From: Spartobacteria bacterium | GTDB lineage: Bacteria > Verrucomicrobiota > Verrucomicrobiia > Chthoniobacterales > UBA10450 | Direction of reading: 5' to 3' | NCBI GenBank assembly: GCA_003167555.1 | Contig: PMSN01000011.1 | Span: 248,001 to 312,000 of the forward strand | DNA: 64,000 nucleotides | Part shown: one piece after another, positions 8,592 to 17,671 of the stretch | Numbering within the stretch: position 1 is the stretch's first letter | How the letters are laid out: every line of letters starts with the position of its first letter | Notes under the pieces: model-generated | The model's database searches: none | Told to the model about the DNA's origin: nothing | What the model saw: only the letters and a program-made list of their open reading frames with translations | Position numbers and translations under genes: made by a program

Positions 8592-10025
8592 ATGAGCACC
8601 CAAACCACGACAAAAACCAAAGCCAATGATTACAAAGTCCGCGACATCACCCTCGCGGATTGGGGACGCAAAGAAATTTCGATCGCGGAAAAGGAGATGC
8701 CAGGGCTGATGGCAATCCGCGAGAAGTTCGCAGTAAGCAAGCCGCTCGCCGGCGTGCGTGTGACGGGTTCGTTGCACATGACGATCCAGACGGCGGTGTT
8801 GATCGAGACGCTGGTTGCGCTGGGCGCCCACGTTCGTTGGGCCAGCTGCAATATTTTCTCAACGCAGGATCACGCCGCCGCGGCGATCGCGAAAGCGGGC
8901 GTGCCGGTCTTCGCGTGGAAGGGTGAAAGCCTCGAGGAATATTGGTGGTGCACCAACCAGGCGATTTCGTTCCCGGACGGCAAAGGTCCGCAGCTGGTCG
9001 TCGATGACGGCGGCGACGTGACCCTCTTCATTCACAAGGGCTACGAGCTGGAAGAAGGCGGGGCCTGGGCGAAATCGGCTTCCGCGAACAAGGAAGAACA
9101 GGTCATCAAAGATCTGCTGCTCGAAGTGCAGCGCGAAAATCCTTATCGCTGGCACGAGCTGGTGAAGGAATGGCGCGGCGTCTCGGAAGAGACCACCACC
9201 GGCGTCCATCGCTTGTACAAGATGCAGCAGCAAAACCAGCTTCTCGTTCCGGCGATCAACGTGAACGATTCCGTCACGAAATCGAAGTTTGATAACTTAT
9301 ATGGCTGCCGCCATTCACTGGTCGACGGACTGAACCGCGCGCTCGATGTCATGATCGCCGGCAAAGTCGCAGTCATCTGCGGCTACGGCGACGTGGGCAA
9401 AGGATGTGCGCAGTCGTTGCGCGGACAGGGTGCGCGTGTCGTTATCACCGAGATCGATCCGATCAACGCGCTCCAGGCCGCGATGGAAGGCTACGAAGTA
9501 ACCGCCATCGAAGACACGCTCGGCCGCGGCGATATTTACATTACTACCACCGGCAACGTGGATGTTATTACGCTGGAACACATGTCGCGCATGAAGGACC
9601 AGGCCGTCGTCGCTAACATCGGTCACTTCGACAATGAGATTCAGGTCGAGCCCTTGAACCAGCGCAAGGACATCAAGCGCACGAATATCAAGCCGCAGGT
9701 GGACAAGTATACCTTCCCGGATGGGCACGAAATCTTCATGCTGGCGGAAGGCCGGCTGGTGAACCTTGGTTGCGCCACGGGCCATCCCAGCTTCGTCATG
9801 TCCAATTCCTTTTCGAATCAGGTCCTGGCGCAGCTCGACCTGTGGAAGAACAAGGACACTTACAAGGTTGGTGTCTACGTCTTGTCGAAACAACTCGATG
9901 AAGAAGTAGCCCGCCTGCACCTGCAAAAAATCGGCGTGAAGCTGACGAAGCTGACCGACAGGCAGGCTGAATACCTCGGCGTGCCGATTGAAGGTCCTTA
10001 CAAGTCAGAGCACTACCGCTACTAG
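8592..10025 (+). CDS. ahcY: Adenosylhomocysteinase (S-adenosylhomocysteine hydrolase)
   Basis: 477 residues from ATG 8592. The enzyme splits S-adenosylhomocysteine to adenosine and homocysteine with bound NAD, relieving product inhibition of methyltransferases. Visible signatures are the substrate-binding CTNQA region near residue 120, [13 protein letters not shown], and the NAD loop [15 protein letters not shown] (GYGDVGKG at about 254-261). The C-terminus KSEHYRY matches the family. Its position directly behind metK fits a SAM-cycle operon. The open frame extends upstream into metK, but the homology and the ATG agree on 8592. Confidence 0.97.
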   Translation: MSTQTTTKTKANDYKVRDITLADWGRKEISIAEKEMPGLMAIREKFAVSKPLAGVRVTGSLHMTIQTAVLIETLVALGAHVRWASCNIFSTQDHAAAAIAKAGVPVFAWKGESLEEYWWCTNQAISFPDGKGPQLVVDDGGDVTLFIHKGYELEEGGAWAKSASANKEEQVIKDLLLEVQRENPYRWHELVKEWRGVSEETTTGVHRLYKMQQQNQLLVPAINVNDSVTKSKFDNLYGCRHSLVDGLNRALDVMIAGKVAVICGYGDVGKGCAQSLRGQGARVVITEIDPINALQAAMEGYEVTAIEDTLGRGDIYITTTGNVDVITLEHMSRMKDQAVVANIGHFDNEIQVEPLNQRKDIKRTNIKPQVDKYTFPDGHEIFMLAEGRLVNLGCATGHPSFVMSNSFSNQVLAQLDLWKNKDTYKVGVYVLSKQLDEEVARLHLQKIGVKLTKLTDRQAEYLGVPIEGPYKSEHYRY

Positions 10026-10056
10026 AAGCAACCACCGCTTACCTGGGCGCGTTCGG

Positions 10057-10073
10057 ACGGCCTACAGGGCCGT
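10057..10073. other. Short stem-loop downstream of ahcY
   Basis: ACGGCC and GGCCGT face each other across a 5-base loop in the roughly 100-bp gap between the convergent ahcY and TIR genes. There is no U-run after it, so a terminator role is only possible. The flanking GGCTACAG recalls the ends of other palindromic elements in the window. Confidence 0.3.
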
Positions 10074-10124
10074 GGCTACAGCGTTTGGCATTTATGCGAT
10101 GGTTAACCGTCAATTACGAGACCC

Positions 10125-11642
10125 TTATTTCCGGGGCCGCGAGAAGAAGACCTTAAAGACACGGTTATCCGGCGGTGTGTTTTGCATCGTCCCTTCCCAC
10201 CGGAGGTCGCTGGCGGATTCATCGCGTGTGAGATTAAGATGAGCAGTCAGGCGGTCCTGAGTGTATTCGTCGAGTAGTAGCTTGCCCTTTGGATGACGGC
10301 CTTGAAGGCGGTAGGTAACGCCTTTTTGAATGTAGTCGCCGGTGACGTGCTCAGGCCCTCCAAACTTTAGATGAAAGATGGCATCGCCGGCTCCTATTTT
10401 ACCGGAGTAAGTGTATTCACCAGTCGCTTCATTGCTTTCCTCCTGGTTGCTGGTTATCGGCGGGACGGAGGGGGATGCAGTGGTATTAGCGAAAGGTCGC
10501 TCGAATGAGACATGAAAGGTGCGGTTGTCGGGCGGTGTGTTACGCATCGTTCCGTCCCAGTGGACCATGTTGGTGGTGTTGGAGCGGGTTAGATCGAGGT
10601 GAGCGGTAACTTTGTCCCCCGTGTATTCGTCGAGCGATAACTTGTTTTTTGGATGGTGAGTACCTTCAAGGCGATACGTGGAACCTCCACGGTTATAGTT
10701 GCCGATAACGCGCTCGCCGTTTTCAAACTTCAAGTGAAACACTGCGTCGCTGAAACCGATCTTTCCTGTGAAGGTATATTCCTTGCCGGTGACGTTTACT
10801 TCTTCTTCAACAGGAGCGGGTGAAGGCGAGGGCGATGAAGTAGAAGCTGGCGGTGAAGTTAGAGCCGGTGTTTCTACCGGCTTCGTGCTAGTATAGGTGG
10901 AAGTTACCGCGATCGATGCCGTGGGCGATGGTGTTGGAGCCGAGCTGGGTTGAAGCCTCCTTCTTCTGGTCTGAGTTTGTGCGGCCAAGTCGTTGGCTGG
11001 TGTTGCGGCAGGCTCTTGTCTGCGGGCTGGCTCGGTGGTCTTGCTCGAAGGATGGATGAGGAAATACCAGGCACCTATTCCAGCGAGTAGAGCTGCCAGG
11101 GTTAACGCTCCCATCATCACCGGACTCTTGCGGCTGCTCGGAGTTGGCGTCGGGGCTGCAGGTAGCACTGGAGGTGGAGGAAGGTGTGCGTCCACGACCT
11201 TGTGGATCCCGGCGATCAGCCGGTCCGTGTGGTGATGAAAGTCGATGCCGGTATCGAGCGCGAGGCCATTGCGAAAGGCGAGTCCTTCCAGCTCTAGAGG
11301 AAGACTCTTGGCGTCAGGCATCGGCGTGTTGTTGATAAGAACGGGAATGATGGGAATGCCCGTCTCCAGAGCGCTCGCTATTTCGAGTCTGACAAAATCC
11401 GACGGGTCGTCGATCCGGCGGCCGGACTTATCGTTCGCTCCCGCCCAGTCTGGCCCGATGATGGCCACGATAACCTTCGCGCGCCGCAGAGTGTGTTTGA
11501 TGTGTTCGCGAAAATCGACGCCGTAAGGAATGGAATCAAAATCCATGAAGACGGTATCTTTCCCGAACTCCGCCTGTAACCGATCGTAAAGACGCCCCGC
11601 CACCGGGTTGCTGTCCTGTCGGCGATAGGAAATGGCGATCAT
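10125..11642 (-). CDS. Membrane-anchored TIR-domain protein with duplicated C-terminal domain
   Basis: 505 residues. Residues 1-153 form a TIR domain: it opens with ISYRRQDS and has a box-2-like VFMDFDSIPYG and a conserved acidic helix DFVRLEIASALE with Glu87 at the position of the NADase glutamate. A single hydrophobic span follows at about 175-197, then a Pro/Ser/Thr-rich linker at 200-285. Two copies of a domain of about 95 residues come last (about 288-382 and 409-503), each containing F/Y-x-G-K-I-G, A-x-F-H-L-K-F and N-T-P-P-D-N-R. Bacterial TIR domains can cleave NAD or make cyclic ADP-ribose signals. I infer a cytoplasmic TIR, one membrane helix and a duplicated extracytoplasmic sensor or binding module. 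The repeat domain is not one I recognise, and no known defence genes flank it. Confidence 0.75.
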   Translation of the reverse strand: MIAISYRRQDSNPVAGRLYDRLQAEFGKDTVFMDFDSIPYGVDFREHIKHTLRRAKVIVAIIGPDWAGANDKSGRRIDDPSDFVRLEIASALETGIPIIPVLINNTPMPDAKSLPLELEGLAFRNGLALDTGIDFHHHTDRLIAGIHKVVDAHLPPPPVLPAAPTPTPSSRKSPVMMGALTLAALLAGIGAWYFLIHPSSKTTEPARRQEPAATPANDLAAQTQTRRRRLQPSSAPTPSPTASIAVTSTYTSTKPVETPALTSPPASTSSPSPSPAPVEEEVNVTGKEYTFTGKIGFSDAVFHLKFENGERVIGNYNRGGSTYRLEGTHHPKNKLSLDEYTGDKVTAHLDLTRSNTTNMVHWDGTMRNTPPDNRTFHVSFERPFANTTASPSVPPITSNQEESNEATGEYTYSGKIGAGDAIFHLKFGGPEHVTGDYIQKGVTYRLQGRHPKGKLLLDEYTQDRLTAHLNLTRDESASDLRWEGTMQNTPPDNRVFKVFFSRPRK

Positions 11643-11743
11643 AAGGTGTTGCTACCGATGAAAAGTAGTTTGCATCGGGATAACAGAACTCGTCACCGTT
11701 AATCGCTCCCGAGGATGGTGATAGCCCATCACTCCTCGTTGCG

Positions 11744-12577
11744 TCAACCTTTCCGCGCGATGATTTCGAGAAACAGGGGCGTCGTTAGCAGGGTCATCTC
11801 GTCGGATTCCGCTTCGCGAAATTCTCGACGGACTGCCTCCGTCCATTCGGAATTCACCCGGCCCAGCTCACGCAATCGCTCGAGGGTGATCTCGACAAAG
11901 CTGGCAGGCCATTGCCAGGCGTAATCTTTTGGCGAAGCGATCAGTACCCGCGGATGCGCCTCTATTGTGCGCAAACCCGCGGCGCGAAAGAGCGTCGGGA
12001 AATTCAAGGCGACATCGGGCTCGCCGCCGGAGGCACGCCAGCTGTCCACCACTTCGTTCACGAAGCTTTCGAACGCCGGCCGCCGCGGCGCCAGGCGCAA
12101 GGTGCGGTAGTCGATGTATTCGTGAAAGATCGCGACCCCGCCAGGGCGGAGCGCGCCGGCGATTGTCTGGATCAGTTTCTCCGGCGAGGAAACGAACGAC
12201 GCCACCCAACGGCACCAGGCCGCATCGAACGCGAGCGGTCCGAGCGATTCGTGCATGAGATCGGCTTCGCGAAACTGAACATTCGTTAGGCCGCGCGCGG
12301 CGCACGCGTTCCGCGCAAAGTCTAGGAAACGCGCCGACCGCTCTATCGCTAGGACCTCGCCGGTCCGCCCCACGAGTTCGGCGAGATCGACAGTGGCATA
12401 GCCCGGCCCGGCCCCGACATCGATCACGCGCGAGCCGAAGGTGATGCCGGCGCGGCGCCAGCAATCGAGAACGGTCGGACGCCAGACGCGATGTTGTAAG
12501 CCGAGCCGATCGAGTTCCTCGTCGTTTGTTCCGAGAACGTAATCCGCGTCGTCTTTTTTTGTTTCGGTCACGAACAA
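11744..12577 (-). CDS. Class I SAM-dependent methyltransferase
   Basis: 277 residues with a Rossmann-type methyltransferase core. Motif I is VIDVGAGPGYATVDLAELVG, followed by EVLAIERSARFLDFAR and, further on, LRPGGVAIFHEY. It resembles the broad Methyltransf_11/25/31 group, whose members act on small molecules or lipids. The substrate cannot be told from sequence. It stands alone between the TIR gene and a repeat element with no obvious pathway partner. The start is uncertain by a few codons. Confidence 0.75.
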   Translation of the reverse strand: MFVTETKKDDADYVLGTNDEELDRLGLQHRVWRPTVLDCWRRAGITFGSRVIDVGAGPGYATVDLAELVGRTGEVLAIERSARFLDFARNACAARGLTNVQFREADLMHESLGPLAFDAAWCRWVASFVSSPEKLIQTIAGALRPGGVAIFHEYIDYRTLRLAPRRPAFESFVNEVVDSWRASGGEPDVALNFPTLFRAAGLRTIEAHPRVLIASPKDYAWQWPASFVEITLERLRELGRVNSEWTEAVRREFREAESDEMTLLTTPLFLEIIARKG

Positions 12578-12632
12578 GTCACGCGCGAGCGAATTGGAAA
12601 GACAAGGACGGAATTCCGGCAGCGAATTCGGC

Positions 12633-12794
12633 TGTCATTCCGAGCCGCGCAGACGGCGAGGAACCTCACAGCGGAAGGGCCAACCATCGAGCGAATCGAA
12701 GCGTGTCCCGCCTGAACGACGCGGCTCTGGCGCAAGCAAACCGGTATTGCAATTGCGAGGTCCCTCGGCGCGCTGCGCCAGCCTCGGGATGACA
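12633..12794. repeat. Dispersed palindromic element, copy 1 (about 162 bp)
   Basis: The left end TGTCATTCCGAGCCGCGCAG and the right end CCTCGGGATGACA form imperfect inverted arms of about 37 bp: GTCAT-C-CGAG, then a block ending in CCTCAC, mirrored by GAGGTCCCTCGG. A second copy with the same ends and nearly the same length is at 21681-21841. There is no coding capacity. It looks like a small non-autonomous, MITE-like element. Confidence 0.75.
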
Positions 12795-12813
12795 TGCCGT
12801 TCGCGCTGGCGAG

Positions 12814-13296
12814 CTACTCCTCGCCGTCGAAGTAATGGGTCTCGCTCCCTCTCATGATGATGTTGTCGGGCGGGCGAAAGACCGCCCACTTTTTGCTGTC
12901 GGGGTAGTAGCAGGATTCGCCGATGGGGTTGTCCGCGATCACGTAGTAACTCAGGTTGTCCGGTCCCGGGTTCCGAATCTGGTGCGCTCCGCCGGGCCCA
13001 AAGAAAAACGCGTCGCCCGGCCCAACGTCGGTCATGCCGCCTTGGTCCCGCACCTGGGCGCGGCCGGAGACGACGAGGTAAAGCTCCGATTGCGCCGAGT
13101 GGGCGTGATACGGGCAATGCGAGCCGCCGGGTGGAATACTTAGGAGCGCGAGATCAAACGGATGGCGTTTGGAAAGATCGAGCGAATCGCGATCGCGCCC
13201 GAGGGCGAGCGAAATCTCCTTGTAACGCGCGTGGTATTTTCCCGTGGGCGATTTGCGTTCGTGGTCCGGGATTTCGGAGAGATTGATCTTGCGCAT
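12814..13296 (-). CDS. Cupin-domain protein
   Basis: 160 residues from ATG 13296. It is a single cupin barrel: motif 1 is H-x-H near YHAHSAQSELYLVVSG with the downstream Glu, and motif 2 is GPGDAFFFGPGGAHQIRNPG. These histidines and the glutamate normally bind one metal ion. Stand-alone small cupins include isomerases, dioxygenases and sugar-binding proteins, and no substrate can be assigned. The longer open frame up to 13938 is antisense-like overlap with creD and was rejected. Confidence 0.75.
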   Translation of the reverse strand: MRKINLSEIPDHERKSPTGKYHARYKEISLALGRDRDSLDLSKRHPFDLALLSIPPGGSHCPYHAHSAQSELYLVVSGRAQVRDQGGMTDVGPGDAFFFGPGGAHQIRNPGPDNLSYYVIADNPIGESCYYPDSKKWAVFRPPDNIIMRGSETHYFDGEE

Positions 13297-13373
13297 AAAT
13301 CTTGAGTTTGTGGTCGCCCGCAATGGAAAACAACTGCACGAAATTCGCGTCGCGCATCGGCGAATTTCTTGCC

Positions 13374-14765
13374 TCAACCCAGATCGCGCGCGTACCAGTC
13401 GACCTTGCGCGTCACGTACATCACCAGGGCGAGCACGATGAAGAGCGCGATCGTTCCCATGAGCAGCGCGTAATCCTGCTGGCGCAGCGTGATGTAAAGG
13501 AACGTGTAAACGCCGAGCAATCCGCCGCCGATCATGAGCGTGCGCATTCCGCCGCCGAGGAAATGACTGCAATACCACGTGATCAAACCGGTCGCGGCGA
13601 CCGCGGCGATCAGATACGACAAGCTGAAGCCGATGAACTCCGAGGCGGACAGGAGCGCGAGATAAAAGAGGCAAAGGGCCGCGCCCACCATGAGGTATTG
13701 GAGCGGGTGGATTTTCTGGCGCGCGGTGATTTCGAAAAGAAAAAACGTCGTGAAGACGAGAACGAAAAAGAGGACGCCATATTTGATCGAGCGTTCGACG
13801 TAGCGATAAGCATCGAGGATGCGGAGGAATTGCGCGCCGAAAAGAGATGCGGTTACTGAGTTGGTGTTGAAACGCTCGTTGCCGGACCGGCTCGTCCAGC
13901 GTTGCGGATAATCGCGGCCGTAATAGGAGACTTTCCATTTCGCGTCGAAGCCATCCGGTCGCACGGTTCGATCCGCCGGGAGAAACGCGCCGCGAAATCC
14001 CGGATCGGGCCAGTTCGATTTCAACGTCACCTGATTTTGCATTCCGAAAGGCGCGAAGAAAATTCCGCCGCTGCCATTGATATCAAGCGCGATCGAAAAA
14101 GTCCCCGGCGCGGTGATTGGCTGGTCGCCGCCGATCTGGGCCGTGACGCCCGTCGTGTAACCCGGCAATTGCGAGCCGGGCTGGAGCTGCGTTTTCTTGC
14201 CGTTCCAATCGAGCACGAGCCCTTCGCGGGTGCCGCGCAGATCGCTCACGGCGAGTGTGACTGCGGCATCTTTCCAGAGCACATCTTTCGGATCGATCTT
14301 GAGCGCGGCCATGTCGGGCGCCGCAAACTTTCCGGTGAGCGTGATCTCCCCTCGAAAAACCGCGGCATCATAAATCCCGCGGTGCAGCGTTTGCGTTTGC
14401 ACGTCCCCGCTCACCTCGAGTGAGTCGGGCAGGAAATACGCGGTGGCCACCGTCGTTTCCTCCAGCTCGCGTGACTCGACCCGGCCATCGGGCAACGTCA
14501 CCGCGCGCACGACTTTGCCGTGAAACTGATACGGCACGCAAAGGACCGGCCCGATGATGTTCTGGTCCTTGCCCCACGACGCCGTGATGTCGTTGACCGC
14601 TTCGGTCCGGCGCGCGAGTCGATCGCTGAGGACGCCTTCGATCATGGCCAGCGGAATGAGGAGGAGCAGAATGAGCGCGCCGACGCCGGCCAGCTTCAGA
14701 ATGGTGCTGTGGCGACGCGTGAAGGACGGCTGCGACTTGGGAAGAGGCGGCGGCGCGTCAGGCAT
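13374..14765 (-). CDS. creD: CreD-family inner-membrane protein
   Basis: 463 residues. One N-terminal membrane helix (about 24-44, LILLLLIPLAMIEGVL) is followed by the hallmark region SDRLARRTEAVNDITASWG, a large periplasmic beta-rich part (about 50-310), and several membrane helices at the C-terminus starting around GVLFFVLVFTTFFLFEI. This matches the CreD (cell envelope integrity, inner membrane) family; E. coli CreD belongs to the CreBC regulon and affects envelope stability and colicin tolerance. No creB or creC is nearby. The biochemical function of the family is unknown. Confidence 0.85.
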   Translation of the reverse strand: MPDAPPPLPKSQPSFTRRHSTILKLAGVGALILLLLIPLAMIEGVLSDRLARRTEAVNDITASWGKDQNIIGPVLCVPYQFHGKVVRAVTLPDGRVESRELEETTVATAYFLPDSLEVSGDVQTQTLHRGIYDAAVFRGEITLTGKFAAPDMAALKIDPKDVLWKDAAVTLAVSDLRGTREGLVLDWNGKKTQLQPGSQLPGYTTGVTAQIGGDQPITAPGTFSIALDINGSGGIFFAPFGMQNQVTLKSNWPDPGFRGAFLPADRTVRPDGFDAKWKVSYYGRDYPQRWTSRSGNERFNTNSVTASLFGAQFLRILDAYRYVERSIKYGVLFFVLVFTTFFLFEITARQKIHPLQYLMVGAALCLFYLALLSASEFIGFSLSYLIAAVAATGLITWYCSHFLGGGMRTLMIGGGLLGVYTFLYITLRQQDYALLMGTIALFIVLALVMYVTRKVDWYARDLG

Positions 14766-14870
14766 GCCGCGAGATTGCTAAAAGCAGATGCGCTTCGGCA
14801 ACAAGAATAGCGTGATCAGTCGCTTTCGTTTCACATCATGAATTGATAGCGTTCCGCTTTCCGCGACAAC

Positions 14871-16109
14871 ATGAAGCCACGCCAGGCCGCCGTCATTTTC
14901 ATTCTCGTCACCGTCACGCTCGACATGCTCGCGATCGGGTTGATCGCGCCGGTGTTGCCGAAGCTCGTCCTCGATTTTCTCGGCGGCGACGCGCCGGGCG
15001 CGGCGAAAATGTTCGGCATCTTCGGAACGGTCTTCGCGCTCATGCAGTTTGTTTTCTCGCCGGTGCTCGGCGTGTTGTCGGACCGCTTCGGCCGGCGGCC
15101 GGTGATCCTCCTTTCGAATCTCGGGCTCGGCCTCGATTACATCGTCATGGCGCTGGCGCCGACCGTCGGCTGGCTTTTTCTCGGGCGCATGATTTCGGGA
15201 ATCACGGCCGCGAGTATTTCCACTGGGATGGCGTACATCGCCGACGTTGTGCCGCGGGAGAAACGAGCGGGCGCCTTCGGTCTCATCGGCGCGGCTTTCG
15301 GTATCGGATTCGTGCTGGGGCCGGCGCTCGGTGGAATCCTTGGGAATGCGAATCCGCGGCTGCCGTTCTGGGTCGCGGCTGGGTTGAGCCTGGCGAATTG
15401 GGTCTACGGATTTTTCTTTGTGCCGGAGTCGCTCCCGCTCGAGCGGCGGAAAGCATTCACGTTGCGCCGCGCGAATCCGGTCGGCTCGCTCGTGCTTCTG
15501 CGTTCGCATCCGGAATTATTCCAGCTCGCGACGATCCAATTCATCGGCTACCTCGCGCACGAAGTTTTTAACGTCTGGGCGCTGTATGCGATCTATCGGT
15601 ATGCATGGTCGGCGGGCAGCATCGGCACGTCGCTCGCGCTCGCCGGCATTTGCACCGCGGTGATTTCCGCGGGGCTGGTGCGTCCCATCGTCGCGCGCAT
15701 CGGCGAACGCCGGACGCTTTATCTGGGCCAGTTTTTTGGGGGACTGGGAGTGTTGATGGCCGGGCTGGCGCGGACCGGCGCCGTTTACCTCGGGTCGATC
15801 CCGATCATTTCGATCTGGAATATTTCGAGCCCGGCGGCGAACGGCATGATGACGCATCGCGTGAGCGAATCGGAGCAGGGCGAATTGCAAGGCGCCATCA
15901 GCAGCCTGCGCGCGATCGCGATGATGCTCGGGCCGGGATTGTTTACGTTCACGTTCGCGTTCTTCATCGATCAAGAAAAAGGGTGGAACGTTCCGGGAGC
16001 GCCCTGGTATCTCGGCGCATTTTTGCTCTTCGTCGCGGCGGCAATGTCAACACGCATCCCGCGCGTGAACGCGAAAACGGAGCCAGCCGCCGTGGCGCCG
16101 CCGGAATAA
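14871..16109 (+). CDS. MFS transporter of the TetA/multidrug type
   Basis: 412 residues with about twelve hydrophobic segments. The loop 2-3 motif GVLSDRFGRRPVIL is the MFS signature, and helix 5 has the antiporter-like GPALGG motif (GIGFVLGPALGGILG). The overall pattern is closest to the TetA/TCR drug-proton antiporters, but similarity to that group does not establish tetracycline resistance. It begins divergently from creD, about 105 bp away. No regulator gene is adjacent. Confidence 0.85.
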   Translation: MKPRQAAVIFILVTVTLDMLAIGLIAPVLPKLVLDFLGGDAPGAAKMFGIFGTVFALMQFVFSPVLGVLSDRFGRRPVILLSNLGLGLDYIVMALAPTVGWLFLGRMISGITAASISTGMAYIADVVPREKRAGAFGLIGAAFGIGFVLGPALGGILGNANPRLPFWVAAGLSLANWVYGFFFVPESLPLERRKAFTLRRANPVGSLVLLRSHPELFQLATIQFIGYLAHEVFNVWALYAIYRYAWSAGSIGTSLALAGICTAVISAGLVRPIVARIGERRTLYLGQFFGGLGVLMAGLARTGAVYLGSIPIISIWNISSPAANGMMTHRVSESEQGELQGAISSLRAIAMMLGPGLFTFTFAFFIDQEKGWNVPGAPWYLGAFLLFVAAAMSTRIPRVNAKTEPAAVAPPE

Positions 16110-16196
16110 CGTTCGCCGTCGCAAACCACGGCAGGAGAATTGCTTCGAGAAACGCAGCTTGAATCCGCTCAGGGCTTCAAGTAACGAATTCCCGCC

Positions 16197-17030
16197 GTGT
16201 TCAGACATTCCACGCTCCTTCTTCTCTTGTGCGCGATCGCTTTGGCTCCGATCGCGCGCGGGGACGAACAAACCCGCCAGGTGCAGGAAGAGCTGCGCAA
16301 GCGCCATCTTTTTTTCCGCGACATCGATGGCCGGCCGAGTCTGGACTACGCGCTCGCCATCAAGCGCTATCAGCAACGACAGGGTTTCGCGCAAACTGGT
16401 GTCGCTGATGAGATGACGCTTTATTCGCTTGGAATCGGCGAACCGGCGCCGCCGGCCGAAGGAGCGACGGACTTGCCCGATGTGCCGGTTTTAAAAAGTG
16501 ACGCGGCCTTGCCGGAAACCAAACCCTTGCCGCCGCCCGCGCCGACTAAAGCCTTCAATGCCGGCGACGTGGCGAAAGCGGAGATTGGCAACTTCATTCG
16601 CCGTTATTTTGCCGCTTGCCAATCCGGGAACCCGCAGGATGAACTCGCATTCTACGCGGATCGGGTCGAGTACTTCGATCACGGCGCCGTCGACAAGGCT
16701 TACATCCAGAATGAGCTCGCGGTCTATAATCAGCGATGGCCAAACCGGAAATATTCGACCGGTGATTCGCTGCGGGTGATCAAAGGCGGCAACAACACGA
16801 TCGCAAAATTTCGCGTCGCGTTTACCGTGGCGAATGAGCCGCGCGACCGAAAAGCCAGCGGGAGGACGGATGACACAATCGGCCTGATCAAACGCGGCGA
16901 TTCGTTGCAAATCGTTTCGATCAAAGAAGCGCGAGTGCGCCGCCCATCGCGGCATCGGCGCCGGCCGCCGAATTTTCCCGCGGCTGTCGGGCGGAGCGTT
17001 CATAAAGTATTTCACAGCATCTTTCGGTAA
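16197..17030 (+). CDS. Secreted protein with N-terminal peptidoglycan-binding-like repeat
   Basis: 277 residues from GTG 16197, with a signal peptide ending near IARG-DEQ. Residues 28-85 look like a PG_binding_1 module (VQEELRKRHLFF, ALAIKRYQQRQGF, TLYSLGIG). A Pro/Ala-rich linker follows. Then comes a domain of about 115 residues (AEIGNFIRRYFAACQSGNPQ to SIKEARV) with the look of an NTF2-like fold. The C-terminus is Arg-rich. The same peptidoglycan-binding type of module occurs in the protein at 29764-30519. Likely periplasmic; no enzymatic motif. Confidence 0.6.
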   Translation: MFRHSTLLLLLCAIALAPIARGDEQTRQVQEELRKRHLFFRDIDGRPSLDYALAIKRYQQRQGFAQTGVADEMTLYSLGIGEPAPPAEGATDLPDVPVLKSDAALPETKPLPPPAPTKAFNAGDVAKAEIGNFIRRYFAACQSGNPQDELAFYADRVEYFDHGAVDKAYIQNELAVYNQRWPNRKYSTGDSLRVIKGGNNTIAKFRVAFTVANEPRDRKASGRTDDTIGLIKRGDSLQIVSIKEARVRRPSRHRRRPPNFPAAVGRSVHKVFHSIFR

Positions 17031-17133
17031 GCGGCATGTGCGCTCTGCGGCTCGTGACAAATAAGAATTCAGTGGAAGAGCGCTGACGGATGAGCGAACA
17101 GGAAGCGTGCGAGCCGAGACGGCAATAAAGACG

Positions 17134-17523
17134 ATGAGCCGGAGCGCGACGGTCCTCCTGACGATCGCGGCCTGGGTTTGTCTTTCGAATCACTGCGCTC
17201 TCGGTTTGAGCGCGCCGCCGGCTGATTCTATTGCGGAAGCGGGCCAGTGCCCGATGCATTCGGCACCGGCAAAACAGAAACCGGCAACGCATCTTCCGTG
17301 CTGCAAAGACTTGCGCGCGGTCGCGTCTCCGGTGGTGAAGAGCGTCGCGGCCGTGGCGAAGCAATTGGTGGGTGGCCAGGATTACGCGGCGGAAATTTTT
17401 CTGCCGCCGCCGCACCTGGCCGTCGAAACGTTCGCGCTCGATACGGGGCCGCCGGGTGCGGTCACGTTCGCTGAATCCGTTTTGCAGCGGAGCATTCTCG
17501 CGCACGCGCCTCCCCTCAGTTGA
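17134..17523 (+). CDS. Small secreted Cys/His-containing protein, possibly metal-related
   Basis: 129 residues from ATG 17134 (a GTG at 17107 is possible). A signal-peptide-like start (VLLTIAAWVCLSNHCALG) is followed by QCPMHSAP and LPCCKDLR, short Cys/Met/His groups that could bind copper or a similar soft metal. The next gene carries a heavy-metal-binding domain, which supports this reading. I know no named family for it. Confidence 0.5.
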   Translation: MSRSATVLLTIAAWVCLSNHCALGLSAPPADSIAEAGQCPMHSAPAKQKPATHLPCCKDLRAVASPVVKSVAAVAKQLVGGQDYAAEIFLPPPHLAVETFALDTGPPGAVTFAESVLQRSILAHAPPLS

Positions 17524-17525
17524 AG

Positions 17526-17587
17526 CTGTAGTGGCAGGCGTGTCGCCTGCATCCATCTGACCACGGCCGATAGGGTCGTCACTACAG
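17526..17587. repeat. Nested palindromic element
   Basis: Outer arms CTGTAGTG (17526-17533) and CACTACAG (17580-17587) enclose the hairpin GCAGGCG-TGT-CGCCTGC (17535-17551). It fills most of the gap between two metal-related genes and has the same CTGTAG/CTACAG-type ends as the element at 58951-59030. Confidence 0.65.
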
Positions 17588-17671
17588 GTTTGAGATCCAC
17601 GCGATCAAATCGATCGCGCGTCACCGCGGCAGCGGGTCTACCGCTTCGTCCACAAGAAACCTTTACCAAAT

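Noticed and set aside
9315-9926. 203-codon minus-strand frame inside ahcY
   Set aside because: Shadow; ahcY motifs are complete on the plus strand.
10125-12577. TIR gene plus methyltransferase as an anti-phage system
   Set aside because: No Thoeris ThsA, SLOG/SMODS or STING-like partner is present and the methyltransferase lacks DNA-methylase motifs; adjacency alone is not enough.
13297-13938. Upstream extension of the cupin frame
   Set aside because: Lies within creD and has no cupin sequence; ATG 13296 begins the conserved protein.
14778-15509. 243-codon minus-strand frame opposite the MFS gene
   Set aside because: Highly charged Arg/Glu/Asp-rich shadow of a membrane-protein gene.
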